The notes below the pieces were generated by a model. That model did not search any database. It worked only from the letters and a program-made list of their open reading frames with translations, and was not told where the DNA came from. A stretch of DNA of 64,000 bases from Candidatus Altimarinota bacterium (GTDB lineage: Bacteria > Patescibacteriota > Gracilibacteria > BD1-5 > UBA2023). The DNA lies in contig JABFSX010000012.1 of assembly GCA_013268835.1 (NCBI GenBank), positions 27,950 through 91,949 on the forward strand, in the 5' to 3' direction. Shown here one piece after another: positions 31,285 to 42,514 of this stretch; the stretch's first letter is position 1; every line of letters starts with the position of its first letter. Made by a program: the position numbers and the translations under genes.

Positions 31285-34200
31285 TTAGAGTATATTCTCC
31301 TTTAGTATATATCCGATTACAGAACCTTTTTCAATGAGAAAGTCTAGCATAACTAAAACGCCTTCTTTTATCTGTTTATTTTTTCTTACTAGTTCCCGAT
31401 TATTATAGATATACTTTCTAATATTATTCTCAAGATAATAAATCGTATTTACTTCTAATTTTGCTGTAAATAAATCTTTATTAGCTCTTAGCATATTTGA
31501 TACCCATAAAACCCCTTCATCTAAATAAATGCTACCAATATCAGTTAATAGTTTTAAAATCGAGTAGAATGTGGATGGACAATGACCAATTTTTTGTGAC
31601 ATTTCTTTAAAGAAATCTTTATTTTCATCTTTTAATGTATGCCAACTTGTTGTTGTTTCTGGCCATTTAACTGTAGCGAAAAGATAATTCCTCACTATTT
31701 TCTCAGTATACCAATAACTATCGCCATCTTTGCAAATTCCAATTATCTTTTCCTTGAATAGTTTCCAAACCATCCAAAAGTTACTATAAGCATTTAATTG
31801 ATCTTCCGCTAAGATGAACTGCTCAAATAGGTCAGCAAATATTTCCGAGTTATTAAAATTATCAATAAACGGCTTTAAATTCCCTTCGATTTCTTCCTGC
31901 CCGCTACTTAATACAAAGTAAGCTAACTTTTTAAAAAAGTCATACTTAATCATATAATCAATTTTATCATCTTTGTCATCAGAAGTTAGTTCTTCAGCAA
32001 AAGTAGAAATGATTTCTTCGACAATCTTTTTATGATCTTCATTTTCAGTTTTTAATGGAATTACTTGAAAAGCTGTTCTTAAAGACGAGAGTTTCATCTC
32101 TTTAATATCTTTACAGTCTTCTCGAGTGATTTTATTTTCTAGTAATTTTTGTAAATCACTCTCATATTCTTCTATAAATTTTTCAAACGGTTGAGCTTCA
32201 TGAGGGCTATAGATTCACTTTTTATGATTTTCTTCACGCAATTTTTGTCTCAATTCTTCATATTTTGGCTTCAGTAATAAATATCCAAACAGCAATGATT
32301 GAGCATCTTGAAAATTATCTTTCCATAATTTGTGAACTGCATTTATAGAGTAATGGTTAAATTTACCTCCGCCCATACCAATTGGATGGTCATCAAACAG
32401 AGTGAGTAATAATATTATTTTAATCCTATTTTTTTCTTTTGGAAATTGCTTTATTAAGACTGGGAGAACCGAAATAGCGGATTCTAATCCATCAGAAATT
32501 TGGTACTGATAATTTGGTTTTAGAGAAGATGAAGCTACTTCTAAAACAATATCTTTACAAAAATTGATTTCTCGTTGAGAAATTTTGTCTGAAAGATCTC
32601 TTATTAAAACTGAACAGACTTCTCCTGGTATTGAATAATTAAAAAGATAAAAACTCTCATCTTCTGTATCCCCAAACTGTAAGTGTTGTGGTTTTTTTAT
32701 AACTTTTAGCTTTGATATAATTTCTTTTATTTCCTTTAGAACAAGCTTTGGATTTTTTTCATATTGTTCATATTTTTTATATTCATCTTCATTTTTTATT
32801 CTATAGTATGCCCACATTTTTAAACTAGTATACTGCATTGGGGTAGAGCTTCTTTTTACGGATTCTTCACTTATTTCTTTTAATTTTGGTTCAATCTCAG
32901 GGTTGAAGTGTATTTCAGTGCCTTCCTCTGTTTCTTTTGTTGAAAGTTTCATTTTTCTATAATCCATTCTTGCAAGAAACATTCTCCAAGTTTGATCTGA
33001 TTCGGTTTGTTTTTCTTCATCCGGAAGTTCTTTATAATAATTATCTAAGACTTCCCAAAGTGCCCCTTGTCTCTCCTTTACTTGTTCCTCAGTTATATTT
33101 CCATTCTTGAATACCTGATATTGCAAGAACAAGTTTTCTAAATGCCATCATCTATGCTTAGCATCACATGCTTTTAGTCTTTCGTTTTCGTATATTTCAT
33201 TTTTTGAATTAATCCCAAAACTATCTTTTAACATTAAAAGTTGACTCTTCTGGCCTTGATCCAATACCCATCTACTTGTTTCGTAAAGAAAAAATTCTTT
33301 AGTCTGAAAAAGAACTTTTGCTACATTGAAGGTTTTATCTGGAAATGCCAATACAATACTTGTTACTACGGCTGAAATTGATGCTGATTTCGAGTTTTTG
33401 AGCAAATATATCAACCAATATTCCAGAGTTTCAGATTTTGTTTTTTCCCCTCTTTCAAGAAAAAACTTCTCTAAAGCCATATGCATTGACTCTAGTACAT
33501 GAGGAGCAACTTGAGTGCCTCTATAAGTACACCAAAGTCTATTAGATATATATTGCCTAATTGTTGTTTTATTATCTATTAAGACCTCTACTTCTTTAAC
33601 TTCATATTTTGCAAATTGTGACTTCGAAAAAGCCTCAACCGATTTATTTGTGAATTCTAAAATAAAATCTATGGTTTCTTTTTGTGCAGATTGAATAAGC
33701 CAATAAATAGGAGTTTGATATGAGCTGGCAGGGAAATAATCAAGATGATCGTCTTCTATTTGAAAATACTGCTCAACCCCCATTCAGGAGTCTGAATGCC
33801 AGCCATCTTTTTCATCAGGTGTGTATGTCCAAAATAAATTTGCCAACTGCAAGATATATTCCGGAAGAACTTGAACTAGAGAAAAGCCTTCTAATTTTGT
33901 AAGTATGGTTTTTGATAATTCATAAAACGGGGCACTGTGATTTTTCCATTTATTATTTAGTATCTCTTCAAATAAAACTTTTAGTTCATCTTTTATTTCA
34001 GATGAACCATAAAGAATTGTCTGAAATAGATTATCTTTTACATCATCCTCCCGAGAGAAATAAACACTCTTGTCTATAAGCCACTTATAATACTGTAGTG
34101 CAATAAGACTTGAAAGTCTTGTTGTTTCCCCGTTTTTAAATTTGCTATTCCAATCATGAATAACCGGCATTATGAAATAAATATTCTCAATCCCAATTGT

Positions 34201-36045
34201 TTTTAAGTTATCATAAACAAATTTAATAATACTTTCCCAACCTGTTCCTTTGGGTTTAGTAAGAACATATTTTATGGTAGATAAATCAACATCTTTTATG
34301 CCAAGTTGATTAAAGAAATCATTATCAATCTCTTTGCATGCTATTCTTAGCCAAAAAGTCGCTTTCTTTAGTAATTCCTGCTTATTTGCAAGCAATAAAT
34401 CTTTGAAGTTATTAAAAAAATAATCAGAATAATCGGAAAGCAAGATCGAAACCAGTATTTCATTTTTCCAAGATTGATCTATCGCATCATCACCTATAAC
34501 TTCTTCGATAAAATTTCTAATCTCAATTTTTTCTAATAGAAGTTGCTCTGAAATCCAATTTCTAAAACTTCTACGAATAGATAGTGATTGCCCTATTTTA
34601 TCAAAAAAAGATTGATTGCTTTCCTTGTTGGAAAACTCTTTTTTTATGATTTTTTCCAAAGCCCATTCTTCGTAGATATCATGTGTAATAAAATATCCTT
34701 TATCATCTTCATATCCTAAAATTCCATCCCCAACTAATTCATTTAAAATGATAGATTCACAATCTTCTGGTGTAACAAAGAAACTTCCTTTATTTGATCT
34801 TAAAAGTGAAATCTTTTGAAAACATTCAGATCTTGGAGGCTTAGCTTTGGTTATAGTTTTCTTCCAAAGCTCACTTTTGAATACTTCATAGTTTAATACT
34901 TCATCTGCTTTATAGTATCTTAAATATTCAGCAAGGTAGAATGGATTTCTAATCAGCTCAAATAGCTTTTCATCTTTTGGTAACTGAAAAAAATATTGTT
35001 TTGAAAGGCCTTGGAGCTGATTTTTATCTAAATTCTGTATCGAAATATTCGATGGAATTATTTTGTAAATCTCAAAAAAGAGATAATTTAAATCTTCTAA
35101 GTAGTTATCTCTCGTTGTAAAAATAATTTTCCAATTATTTTGAGTAAGAATAGATAAGATTTCCTTAAATGGGGCGGTGTTTTTGAGTTCTAATAATTTT
35201 TCTGCTGAGTCTATAACGATAATTTTTTCACCATCTTCTTGATGTACATTTATAAATTCTTGAAAATTAAAATTTTTAAGAAAATCATTTATTGTTCTCA
35301 ACTCAAATTCAGTTGCCTTAAACAAATAAAAAGGAAATTTTTCTCTTATTTCTTGATAAAGATTCTTAATAAGCGCTGTCTTTCCAGCCCCACCTGAACC
35401 GCTCAATACAATAACTTGTTGTTTAGTATCTTTTATGCTGGATAACTCTTTATTTCTATCTATCTCAATAGCGTGACTATTAAAAACAATATTTGTCTGG
35501 ATTTCCATGAAAATATTTTCTGCATGTACTCTTAGTTCTCCAATTAAATCAAAAATACTTTTATCGTTTGAAAAAAAGTGTTCTGCAATTTTTTCATTCT
35601 CAATACAAACAAAGGGGGATTCAAAAAACCAAGCACCCTTCCAAACAACTTCAATATTTTTATTTTTTGCATATTCTTCAACTTCTTCTTGTTCTTTTGT
35701 TTTCCTTTTGCTCTTAGAACTAGTTTCTGTCCAATCAATGGGTGTATAAAAGTATAACTGTGTTAACTCAGGATTTTTTGATTGTGATATATCAATTTTC
35801 TTCTTAAACTCCTCTTTATTAGAAGATAATTTATCATCTGTTGTATAAAACTTGGCTTCCCATGAAATGTAGTTATCTCCAATTTTTACTGGATTCGTTT
35901 CCATACCAGATTGATTTTTGAAACGAAAAATACCTTTTTCTTTACCAAATTCTTTACAAAATAAGATATAACAAAGCCACTCAAAATTATCTTGAGGGTT
36001 TTCGCTAAATTTAGCCTTGAATATATCCCAGTCTGGCTTAATCAT
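31285..36045 (-). CDS. Avs4-like STAND NTPase with N-terminal nuclease domain
   Basis: The 1586-residue protein is read through three TGA codons (33784, 33148, 32215). The N-terminus resembles an Mrr/PD-(D/E)xK nuclease (NYISWEAKFY, E63 and K65). It is followed by a STAND NTPase: Walker A SGSGGAGKT (about 216-223), Walker B EKIIVIDSAEKL, IIFTTRDNY and the HDIYEEWALEKI element. About 1000 residues of helical C-terminal repeats follow. Domain order and length match Avs4-type antiviral sensors, which bind a phage protein and activate the nuclease. Only three of its many glycines use TGA, unlike flanking genes, suggesting recent transfer from a standard-code genome. It lies downstream of tRNA-Trp. 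Confidence 0.8.
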
Positions 36046-36132
36046 AAATATTTATTATTTGCTTTAGAGTATACGAATTAAGATCAAAAATTAAAACTTA
36101 TTAGCCGTATTTTTTAAATAAAAACTGATGCC

Positions 36133-36173
36133 AAAATAAATCCTCCATTACTTGCATAATAGAGGATTTATTT
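36133..36173. terminator. bidirectional rho-independent terminator
   Basis: The stem AAATAAATCCTC / GAGGATTTATTT has an inner CATTA/TAATA extension. It lies between tRNA-Trp and the start of the Avs-like gene and would end tRNA transcription before it. Confidence 0.85.
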
Positions 36174-36185
36174 TATAATTTAGCA

Positions 36186-36260
36186 TGGCAGTCCTGCATG
36201 GATTCGAACCATGGTCAAGGGCTTTGGAGACCCCTACACTAACCACTGTGCTACAGGACT
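36186..36260 (-). tRNA. tRNA-Trp (CCA anticodon), CCA end encoded
   Basis: The minus strand gives an acceptor stem AGTCCTG / CAGGACT with discriminator G and an encoded CCA (36186-36188). The anticodon loop is CTCCAAA (anticodon CCA) on a stem GGGGT / GCCCT, and the T arm contains GGTTCGAATCC. In a genome where UGA means glycine, tryptophan is served only by UGG, and a CCA anticodon fits this. Confidence 0.92.
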
Positions 36261-36339
36261 AAATAGTTGGAGAGATTATATAGAATAATGATTTTTGTCA
36301 ATATTTCTATAAGGGAATTAGCTACAGCCAGCCAAGAAT

Positions 36340-37356
36340 TTACTCGCTTATGCTAGCTTGAGCTCATAAAATAGATTTTGATGTTTCAAAAAGTTCCGTG
36401 GCAAGCTTTTTTCTTCATCTTCATTCATCGGCTAGTCCATCTTTATATATCTTATCTCAAAGAAGTTTTAGAAATTGTTTTAAGCTCTGTTTATCAAGCC
36501 TTCCGATATTCTGTCCAAGAGTTGCATTATTCATTCCTCCTACATTTACTGTATGTTTAGGATTTGTACGTTTATTGATATATGGTTTGCATATTTCCCA
36601 GGCATTCTGTGCATGTTCTCATGCTTGTTTCATATAGGTAGCAATATCCGGGGCTGTTTCAGATATTCCAACCAAGACTTCAGCAAGTGCATCATAAAAT
36701 AGATCTCATATCTTTTCAGCAAGTTCAGGAAATTGCTCTTCTTGATTAAATAGAGCTCATAAAAGTTTCTCTGGAGGAGCTTTTGTAATATTTACATTTG
36801 GCTCACCTATAACAAGGACATCTGATGCGGCCTGTTTTGTTACTTGTATTTTTTCAGATACAGAGAGATCACTTCGTAATCTCATCAAGAATCCAGCAAA
36901 TATAACTGCTGGTATAGTTTCACTATCAGAATAAGGCGTCCCATCCTTTTTCTTTGGCTCGTGTACAATTGGAGTACTTCCTGTTGCAAGCAGTAATTTC
37001 AATACTTCAGGATTTTGTTTCAGTTTTGCCTGTATGGCATGTCACATTAATTCTTGATGTTCTGAACTACCTGCAGTGTATATTTTTCACAGGTATTCAA
37101 AAGTTCCATCTTTATTGTCACCTTCATTACCGATCTTCTTTGATAATATCCCATACATACTTGCTATACGAATTCTATCTTCTTCTTTGCTGTATTTTAA
37201 TCATTGCCAAAAACCTTCAACTGATGCATATTCTTTTCAATCCAAAATAAATGGCGTATGTGCTAAATTAGATAAAAGAGCCTCTGTTGGATTTTCACTA
37301 TTTGAAGCTATATTGATAGTAGATGTACTTACTAGTTTTTCTTGTGGAAAGTTCAT
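36340..37356 (-). CDS. NADAR-domain protein
   Basis: In the 338-residue product, residues about 30-150 match the NADAR (YbiA/DUF1768) pattern. Order: TPFILDGKEYASVEGFWQGLKY, then GHAIQAKLKQNPEVLKLLLATG and PIVHE. NADAR enzymes cleave N-glycosidic bonds, acting on riboflavin intermediates or removing ADP-ribose from guanine in DNA as an antitoxin to DarT-type toxins. The C-terminal half is helical and has no known motif. It is the last gene of a tight four-gene operon, one base after the previous stop. Several TGA codons are read as Gly. Confidence 0.7.
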
Positions 37357-37357
37357 T

Positions 37358-37861
37358 TTACAGAAATTGGTTACCTCGTTCTATTGTTTCAGCAACTCTT
37401 TTTTTATATTCTGTCTCATGTTGTCATATGGTTCATTCCATTTTTTCAATATATGCAGACAAGCTTTGATTTTGTACTACTTCCATTCATTCGGCAGGAA
37501 TGACTCTTAATCCTGTTTCTGATACTGGAAGAGTATATCCAGAAGCTGGTGGAGTTGAGATATATCAAGTATGGTGAATATTTGCAATAACTGCATCTAA
37601 GTAGTCTTGAAATGGATTTTTAGATGTTTCATCTATCAAAACTTTTCTCATTCAAGAAAACTTTCAATTATGCAATTCAAATTCATAGAGCGCATCGGCT
37701 GTAATGCCATTAATCGAATAGCCATTTTCTCATTTTATATACGATAAAACATAAAATCATTGTTTTATTGCTTCTTCAAAAGTGGTATTTGCAACATTTG
37801 CAGACTTCCATTTTTCATAGAAGGTATTATATGTTCAAGATTGTGTTTCAGGAGTGTACAT
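37358..37861 (-). CDS. hypothetical protein of the NADAR operon
   Basis: This 167-residue soluble protein is rich in Thr/Tyr/Glu, with ISTPPASGYTLPVSETGLRV in the middle and a charged helical end. There is no signal peptide or catalytic motif. It lies 11 bp downstream of the large gene and 1 bp upstream of the NADAR gene. A role as partner or immunity protein is possible from position only. TGA codons are read as Gly. Confidence 0.65.
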
Positions 37862-37872
37862 ATAGATATAAG

Positions 37873-39729
37873 TTAGTTGTTAGTTGGAAATGGTTTTATA
37901 GAATTATTTGGTCATACCCGTCAGAATATTTGAACTTCCAAGAATGGGGCGATATCATTAATCATATTAAAGTTTCTATTTGGTGGCTTAAATCAATTCT
38001 GTTGAACAGTAAGGGCTTTTAATTCTTCAAGATTTCATAGACCATATTTGTTTTCCATATTGATGAGTGCTTTTGCCTCAATAATATTCTCAAGGTTCAT
38101 CATTTGTGTATTTGTTCCTGCAGTGTTCAATCTCCCTGTAAGAATACTATCATAGTAGGTTATTCAAGAACGACCTGCTAATTCATTTGGTGAGTGTTCG
38201 ATATAGTGTGTGAAGCCATAGTTTTGGGATAAATGTTGGAAATCACTTCTTTCAATTACTATTGTAGCATATTTTGGATCAAGTCAATGTATTCATAGTC
38301 ATTTATCAACGCTTCCTCGAAGTTCTCCATATTGTTTTCTTCATCAGAATGGCTTTTCACCTAATTGATATTCAGACCGCAATCATTCATTCATAACCTT
38401 ATCCTTTACATCATCTCGAAAACCACTAATTATCAATAAATCACCATTTGCTTGAACTTGTTTTAATCGTGTTATTTCATCCATTATCATCTTTTTCGGA
38501 TCTTCGATACCTTTTCTCCGCATCTGCTCCATTATATCCATCCCTATTCGTTCAAGGTTCTTCTTTCATTGTTTTTCATATTGTTCCATAGCATCATATA
38601 GTCGTAATCGAAATACCTTTTCTACTTCTTCCTTTGTAGCAGTTTCAGGTAATCATATCCGAGATTTTAGACTATTGAGTTGCTTTGGTGTATATAAATC
38701 AATATCTAATCATTCTTTTGGTATTAATTTTCATTCTGCTTCCAATTTTTCATATTTTGCTTGCATTCTTTTATCTAATACCTCTCCGATCTTTCATTTC
38801 ACCGCCTGAACTGCTTCTGTTGCTCCAAGGGTAGCAATACCAGTATCCAATGTTGATTTAAGAGCCTGTTTTGTTCATTCAACTACTTTTTTAGCACCAC
38901 TACGTTCATATACTTCATTCCCTACACGAGCACCAGATCGTAGAGCAGGGGATAGCCCTGTTTTTTCACTGACTACTCATATAGCTTTTCCAGTTTCTGT
39001 TACAACCTTTTTTACTCATTTTGCAGGAAGTTGTAATCACTCACCAACAACTTCTGCTGTTCGTCCTACACCATAGAGTGTTTTACTTGCAGCATTTCTT
39101 ATCACCGTTTCTCATCCAACCTTTATAGATGTTCGTATAGCAGTTTTTCCAGCATATTTCACAAGTGAACCTGCTGCACCTGCACCAGTGGTAATAAGTC
39201 ATAGTTCAGCCAGAGATTTTCATCGTTCATACGCATCACCAGCAAAAAGTTCCCATACAGAAGTCCCAAGTGCCTCTGCTATCTTTTTCCATCATTCCAA
39301 TGAGCCGAGTTGTTCTTCCAAAATACTGATAAACTTTTCCAGTCATTCATTTTTTATCATCATGATAACTTCACCATTTCCAACGAGTAGTCCATCTATA
39401 ACACCTTTTCAAAACTTTTTAATCGCATTATTGGTATCTGTATTTTTATCTATTCCAAGACTTTCATAGATACTTCATTGTATCCGTGCAATATCTAGAT
39501 CTTTTGAGAGTGTTTCTGGATGTTTTGTATGGGGATTATCTTGTTGTATCTGTTCTCTGTGTTCAGTGCCAACTATCCGTCCTGCTACTTCATTTGCTTT
39601 TTGACTTTGTTGTAAGGCATTTGCCACACTTTCGGGTCGCTTTGAAATATCTGCTACTGGTAAAGTTTCTAGTGCAGTTCGCTGTTGTTCTCGTCCTTCA
39701 AGATGTCATACGGTTTCAGTTGAAGCCAT
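37873..39729 (-). CDS. large helical protein, possible ADP-ribosyltransferase-like C-terminus
   Basis: In this 618-residue protein the N-terminal two thirds are helical, with an Ala/Gly/Val-rich stretch around residues 180-320. The last 170 residues contain YGELRGSVDKGLGIHG, KYATIVIERSDF, RSGITYYDSILTGR and FLEVQIFGRV. That order resembles the Arg - Ser/Thr - Glu/Gln layout of bacterial ADP-ribosyltransferase toxins (DUF3626-like). Location in an operon with a NADAR protein, a known antagonist of ADP-ribosylation, makes this attractive, but the assignment is tentative. Over 20 TGA codons are read as Gly. Confidence 0.6.
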
Positions 39730-39739
39730 TTATGAAGAA

Positions 39740-40036
39740 TTACAATGTATCCAAAAGCTGAAGCGTGCTATCTATAGCTTGTTTTGTATCAAGATTATCA
39801 ATTTGTTCTTTTTTCTTCCAAAGATTGGATGTTCCATAGGCAATTGTCATACGAACAAAATCTTCATCTCACTTTGCTATACCGGAAGCATTAGATAATA
39901 TTCTTGCAAGTTCCTCGGCATCAGGATCTGAAATACTTCAATTACGAATATTTGTAATAATATCTTCCGCATATTCCCAGTATCCGATAAGTGGTGTTAG
40001 TGCATTGATGAGTTTTTGTGATTGTTGACTATCCAT
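39740..40036 (-). CDS. small acidic protein opening the NADAR operon
   Basis: The 98-residue protein is Asp/Glu/Ser-rich, with a helical pattern (LINALTPLIGYWEYAEDI, then EELARILSNASGIAKGDEDF). Two TGA codons are read as Gly. It starts the operon and ends 10 bp before the large gene. No homologue is recognised; it could be a chaperone or regulator. Confidence 0.65.
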
Positions 40037-40146
40037 AGAAAAGAACACAGAAATATCCGTGATAGTAAAATCATAGCATAATTTGAATAGGAAGGCAAAA
40101 AGTCACTATGAATAACAAAGTATTTTCATTTCATTTCTTTAGATAT

Positions 40147-40174
40147 AAAAATCTCCTCGTAGTTGAGGAGATTT
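40147..40174. terminator. terminator of the metal-resistance region
   Basis: The stem AAAATCTCCTC / GAGGAGATTTT has a GTAGTT loop. It lies downstream of the minus-strand metal genes and would separate them from the NADAR operon. Confidence 0.85.
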
Positions 40175-40189
40175 TTTCTAGAAAATATA

Positions 40190-40306
40190 TTATTCTGTCA
40201 CTTTATATCCAAACATCATACCAGCAAAAAGATGTTCCACGATATGACAGTGTGCCATCCAGTTTCAAGGATTTATATTCAAAGAAGTACGGGGATAAGT
40301 AGCCTT
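40190..40306 (-). pseudogene. 3' fragment of a multicopper oxidase gene
   Basis: Reading in frame up to TAA 40190-40192 gives about 38 residues ending NPGNWMAHCHIVEHLFAGMMFG, the C-terminal copper-binding end of a multicopper oxidase. About 70 bases are nearly identical to the end of the intact oxidase gene at 44690. Upstream homology stops abruptly after the NPG codons, and an in-frame TAG lies before it. It is a duplicated remnant, 4.5 kb from the full copy. Confidence 0.75.
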
Positions 40307-40323
40307 TTTTGCCTATAAAATGA

Positions 40324-41247
40324 TTAGCAATCACAATTTTCATTCTTACACTTCTCATATTCTGTTTCAAGGGTTGTATGATGAATATTTTCATCTTCAA
40401 GATGATGCCGAATAGTGTCCTTGATTTCTTTTTCATTGGCTCATTTTTGGAGAATAATATGTGCCGTAAGGGCGTTTTCTGTGGTAGAAAGTGACCATAT
40501 ATGAATATGGTGAATATCAATAATTCCATCTATTTCACGCAGTTCTTCAGTGATTTCTTCAATATCTACATTCATTGGCACACCATCAAAGTTCATTCGA
40601 ATACTTTGCTTAAGAAGGCTAATAACACTGGCAATCATCACAATCGAAACAATGATAGAGATAATTGGATCAACAATAGTATACCCAGTAAAATAAATAA
40701 TAGCACCACCAATAACTACCCCAAGAGATACTAGAGCATCACCCAACAAATGAAGATATGCCGATTTTATATTTATGTCTTCACTGCCTCATCGCATAAG
40801 CAACCACCCAGAAATCCCATTTACCAATATGCCAATACTGGCAACTATCATCATAGTGCTCCCGACGGTTTCAATAGGTGCGAACATTCTATTAATTGCT
40901 TCAAATATCAGATATAAGGCAGTAACTACAAGAAGTATAGAATTGATAAATGCGGAAAATATGCTGGCACTCTTGTAGCCATAAGTATAGGTAATAGTGT
41001 TTTTCTTTTTTGAAAGCCACAGAGCAATTCCTGATAATATCAGATTAAGAACATCCATAGCATTATGTCCTGCGTCAGAAAGAAGCGCAAGAGAATGAAC
41101 TTGAACACCAAAGAAGACTTCAATTCCAACAAAAATAATATTTATCACTATGGCAATAAAGAATGCTGTTGAAATATTCGATACTTCGTGTGAATGATTA
41201 TGGTCGCTATGATTACTGTGGTCGTGGTGGTCGTGTGAATGAGACAT
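40324..41247 (-). CDS. cation diffusion facilitator (CDF) metal efflux protein
   Basis: This 307-residue CzcD/ZitB-type exporter has a His-rich N-terminus (SHDHHDHSNHSDHNHSHE), then six membrane helices. Helix 2 has LSDAGHNAMD and helix 5 HLLGDALVSLG, the two metal-binding HxxxD-type pairs. A C-terminal cytoplasmic domain has a DIHHIHIWSL core and ends CKNENCDC. It probably exports Zn or related divalent cations by H+ antiport. Two TGA codons are read as Gly. It is the last intact gene of the metal island. Confidence 0.9.
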
Positions 41248-41272
41248 AGAAAAGGATTATAAGATTAATGTG

Positions 41273-41737
41273 TTATTTTTTTATTCGGCATACTTCAAGA
41301 TATTTGTATAAGTCATAATTTGCCCAAAGAAGTCAGATTACAGCAAAGAGTTTGATTTCTAAGCCATCATATGGCAAGAGTGTCATCAGTGGTATAAGTC
41401 CAAAATATATGGCAAGAGTTGAACCGCAACAAGACGCTCCTGAAATGATTGTTCAGATAATACCACCTGATGCCCCGATACCATTCTTTCACCCAATAGT
41501 TTCACGCACTCAAAAAAGTAATCACTTATAGGTAATGCCTATAAGAAATAACGGGAAACAAAAGACGATAATCATCGAAAAAATAATATCAGCATAAGTG
41601 TGGAAGTTTCCATAGTTTCAAAACATAATCTCTATATTCGTGAAATTCCACCATAAAAGAAGAAGTACGATTACCAAGAGAACATAAAGACTAAAAAGTG
41701 TTGGCTTTTGAAATGGTTTAAGGATAAGTAAGTGCAT
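41273..41737 (-). CDS. membrane protein with CC motif in the metal operon
   Basis: This 154-residue protein has about four membrane helices (residues 15-32, 50-68, 85-110, 125-140). A SGASCCGSTLA motif in the third helix recalls the paired cysteines of small metal-transport membrane proteins such as MerT, though overall similarity is not evident. It lies 7 bp downstream of the DsbA-like lipoprotein gene and 25 bp upstream of the CDF gene. It is probably involved in metal or thiol handling. TGA codons are read as Gly. Confidence 0.65.
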
Positions 41738-41744
41738 ATTATCA

Positions 41745-42425
41745 TTATTTTGAGAGAAGCGTATCTAAAAATGTTGTAAAGCCTTCCGTATCTCTAAATA
41801 CTGACATATCTATCTTTTTACCATCAAGAAATAGTGTTGGAGTGCCATCTACACGTAGTCATTCGCCATATGCGAGATCAGCCTCTACTTGTCCCTTAAA
41901 TGCTTCCGAAGCGAGACAACTACTTACTTTTTCTTTATCTAATCATGCTTTTGTGAGAGTATCAATACGCTCAGTATCTGATACTTTCCCCCCTGATTTC
42001 ATTGTTTCCAAAGCATAGAGAGCTGTTTTGGCTTCCATATATTTTCCTTGCTCTGCTCCACAAAGTGCCATCATAGCATCACGGAAAGCATTTTTGTGCA
42101 TATCGAGTGGGAATTGGCGGTACTGTATTACAAGTTGTCATTTATCAGCATAACTCTTGAAGAGTGGTTCAAGTGTTTTGGAAAAGTTTTGACACGCAGG
42201 ACATTGAAAATCAGCAAATATTTCAAGAGTGTGTTTTCCTGAACCATATGATGGTGTTGGTACGGTTCTGTTTTCTTTTGGAGAAACTGATGAAACAACG
42301 GACGTTTCTATACTGGTGTTTTCTGTATTAGTAGAAGTTGTTGACGGAGCAACATCTATTTTTGGTGTTTGCGTACAAGAGGCAAGGATAAAAAGAATTG
42401 GTACAATAAAAAAGATTTTTTTCAT
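41745..42425 (-). CDS. DsbA-like thiol-disulphide lipoprotein (CPAC)
   Basis: The 226-residue protein has a lipoprotein signal (MKKIFFIVPILFILASC), a Ser/Thr-rich linker, and a thioredoxin fold with ADFQCPACQNF and the cis-Pro segment VDGTPTLFLDGK. This is the DsbA/thioredoxin_4 family, which forms or isomerises disulphides outside the membrane. One TGA is read as Gly. It pairs with a second DsbA-like protein just upstream. Confidence 0.85.
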
Positions 42426-42514
42426 AAAGAAGAATTAATAAATATTAAATGATGAGCCATATAATTCTATGATAGATAGAATTATATGGCATACATCGAT
42501 ACGGGATATATTTG

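Noticed and set aside
35507..35749. Plus-strand frame inside the Avs-like gene
   Set aside because: It is antisense to a conserved nuclease/STAND coding region and has no supporting signal.
31285..36045. Four separate genes in the Avs-like region
   Set aside because: All four frames are in the same register and are separated only by TGA, so they form one gene under code 25.
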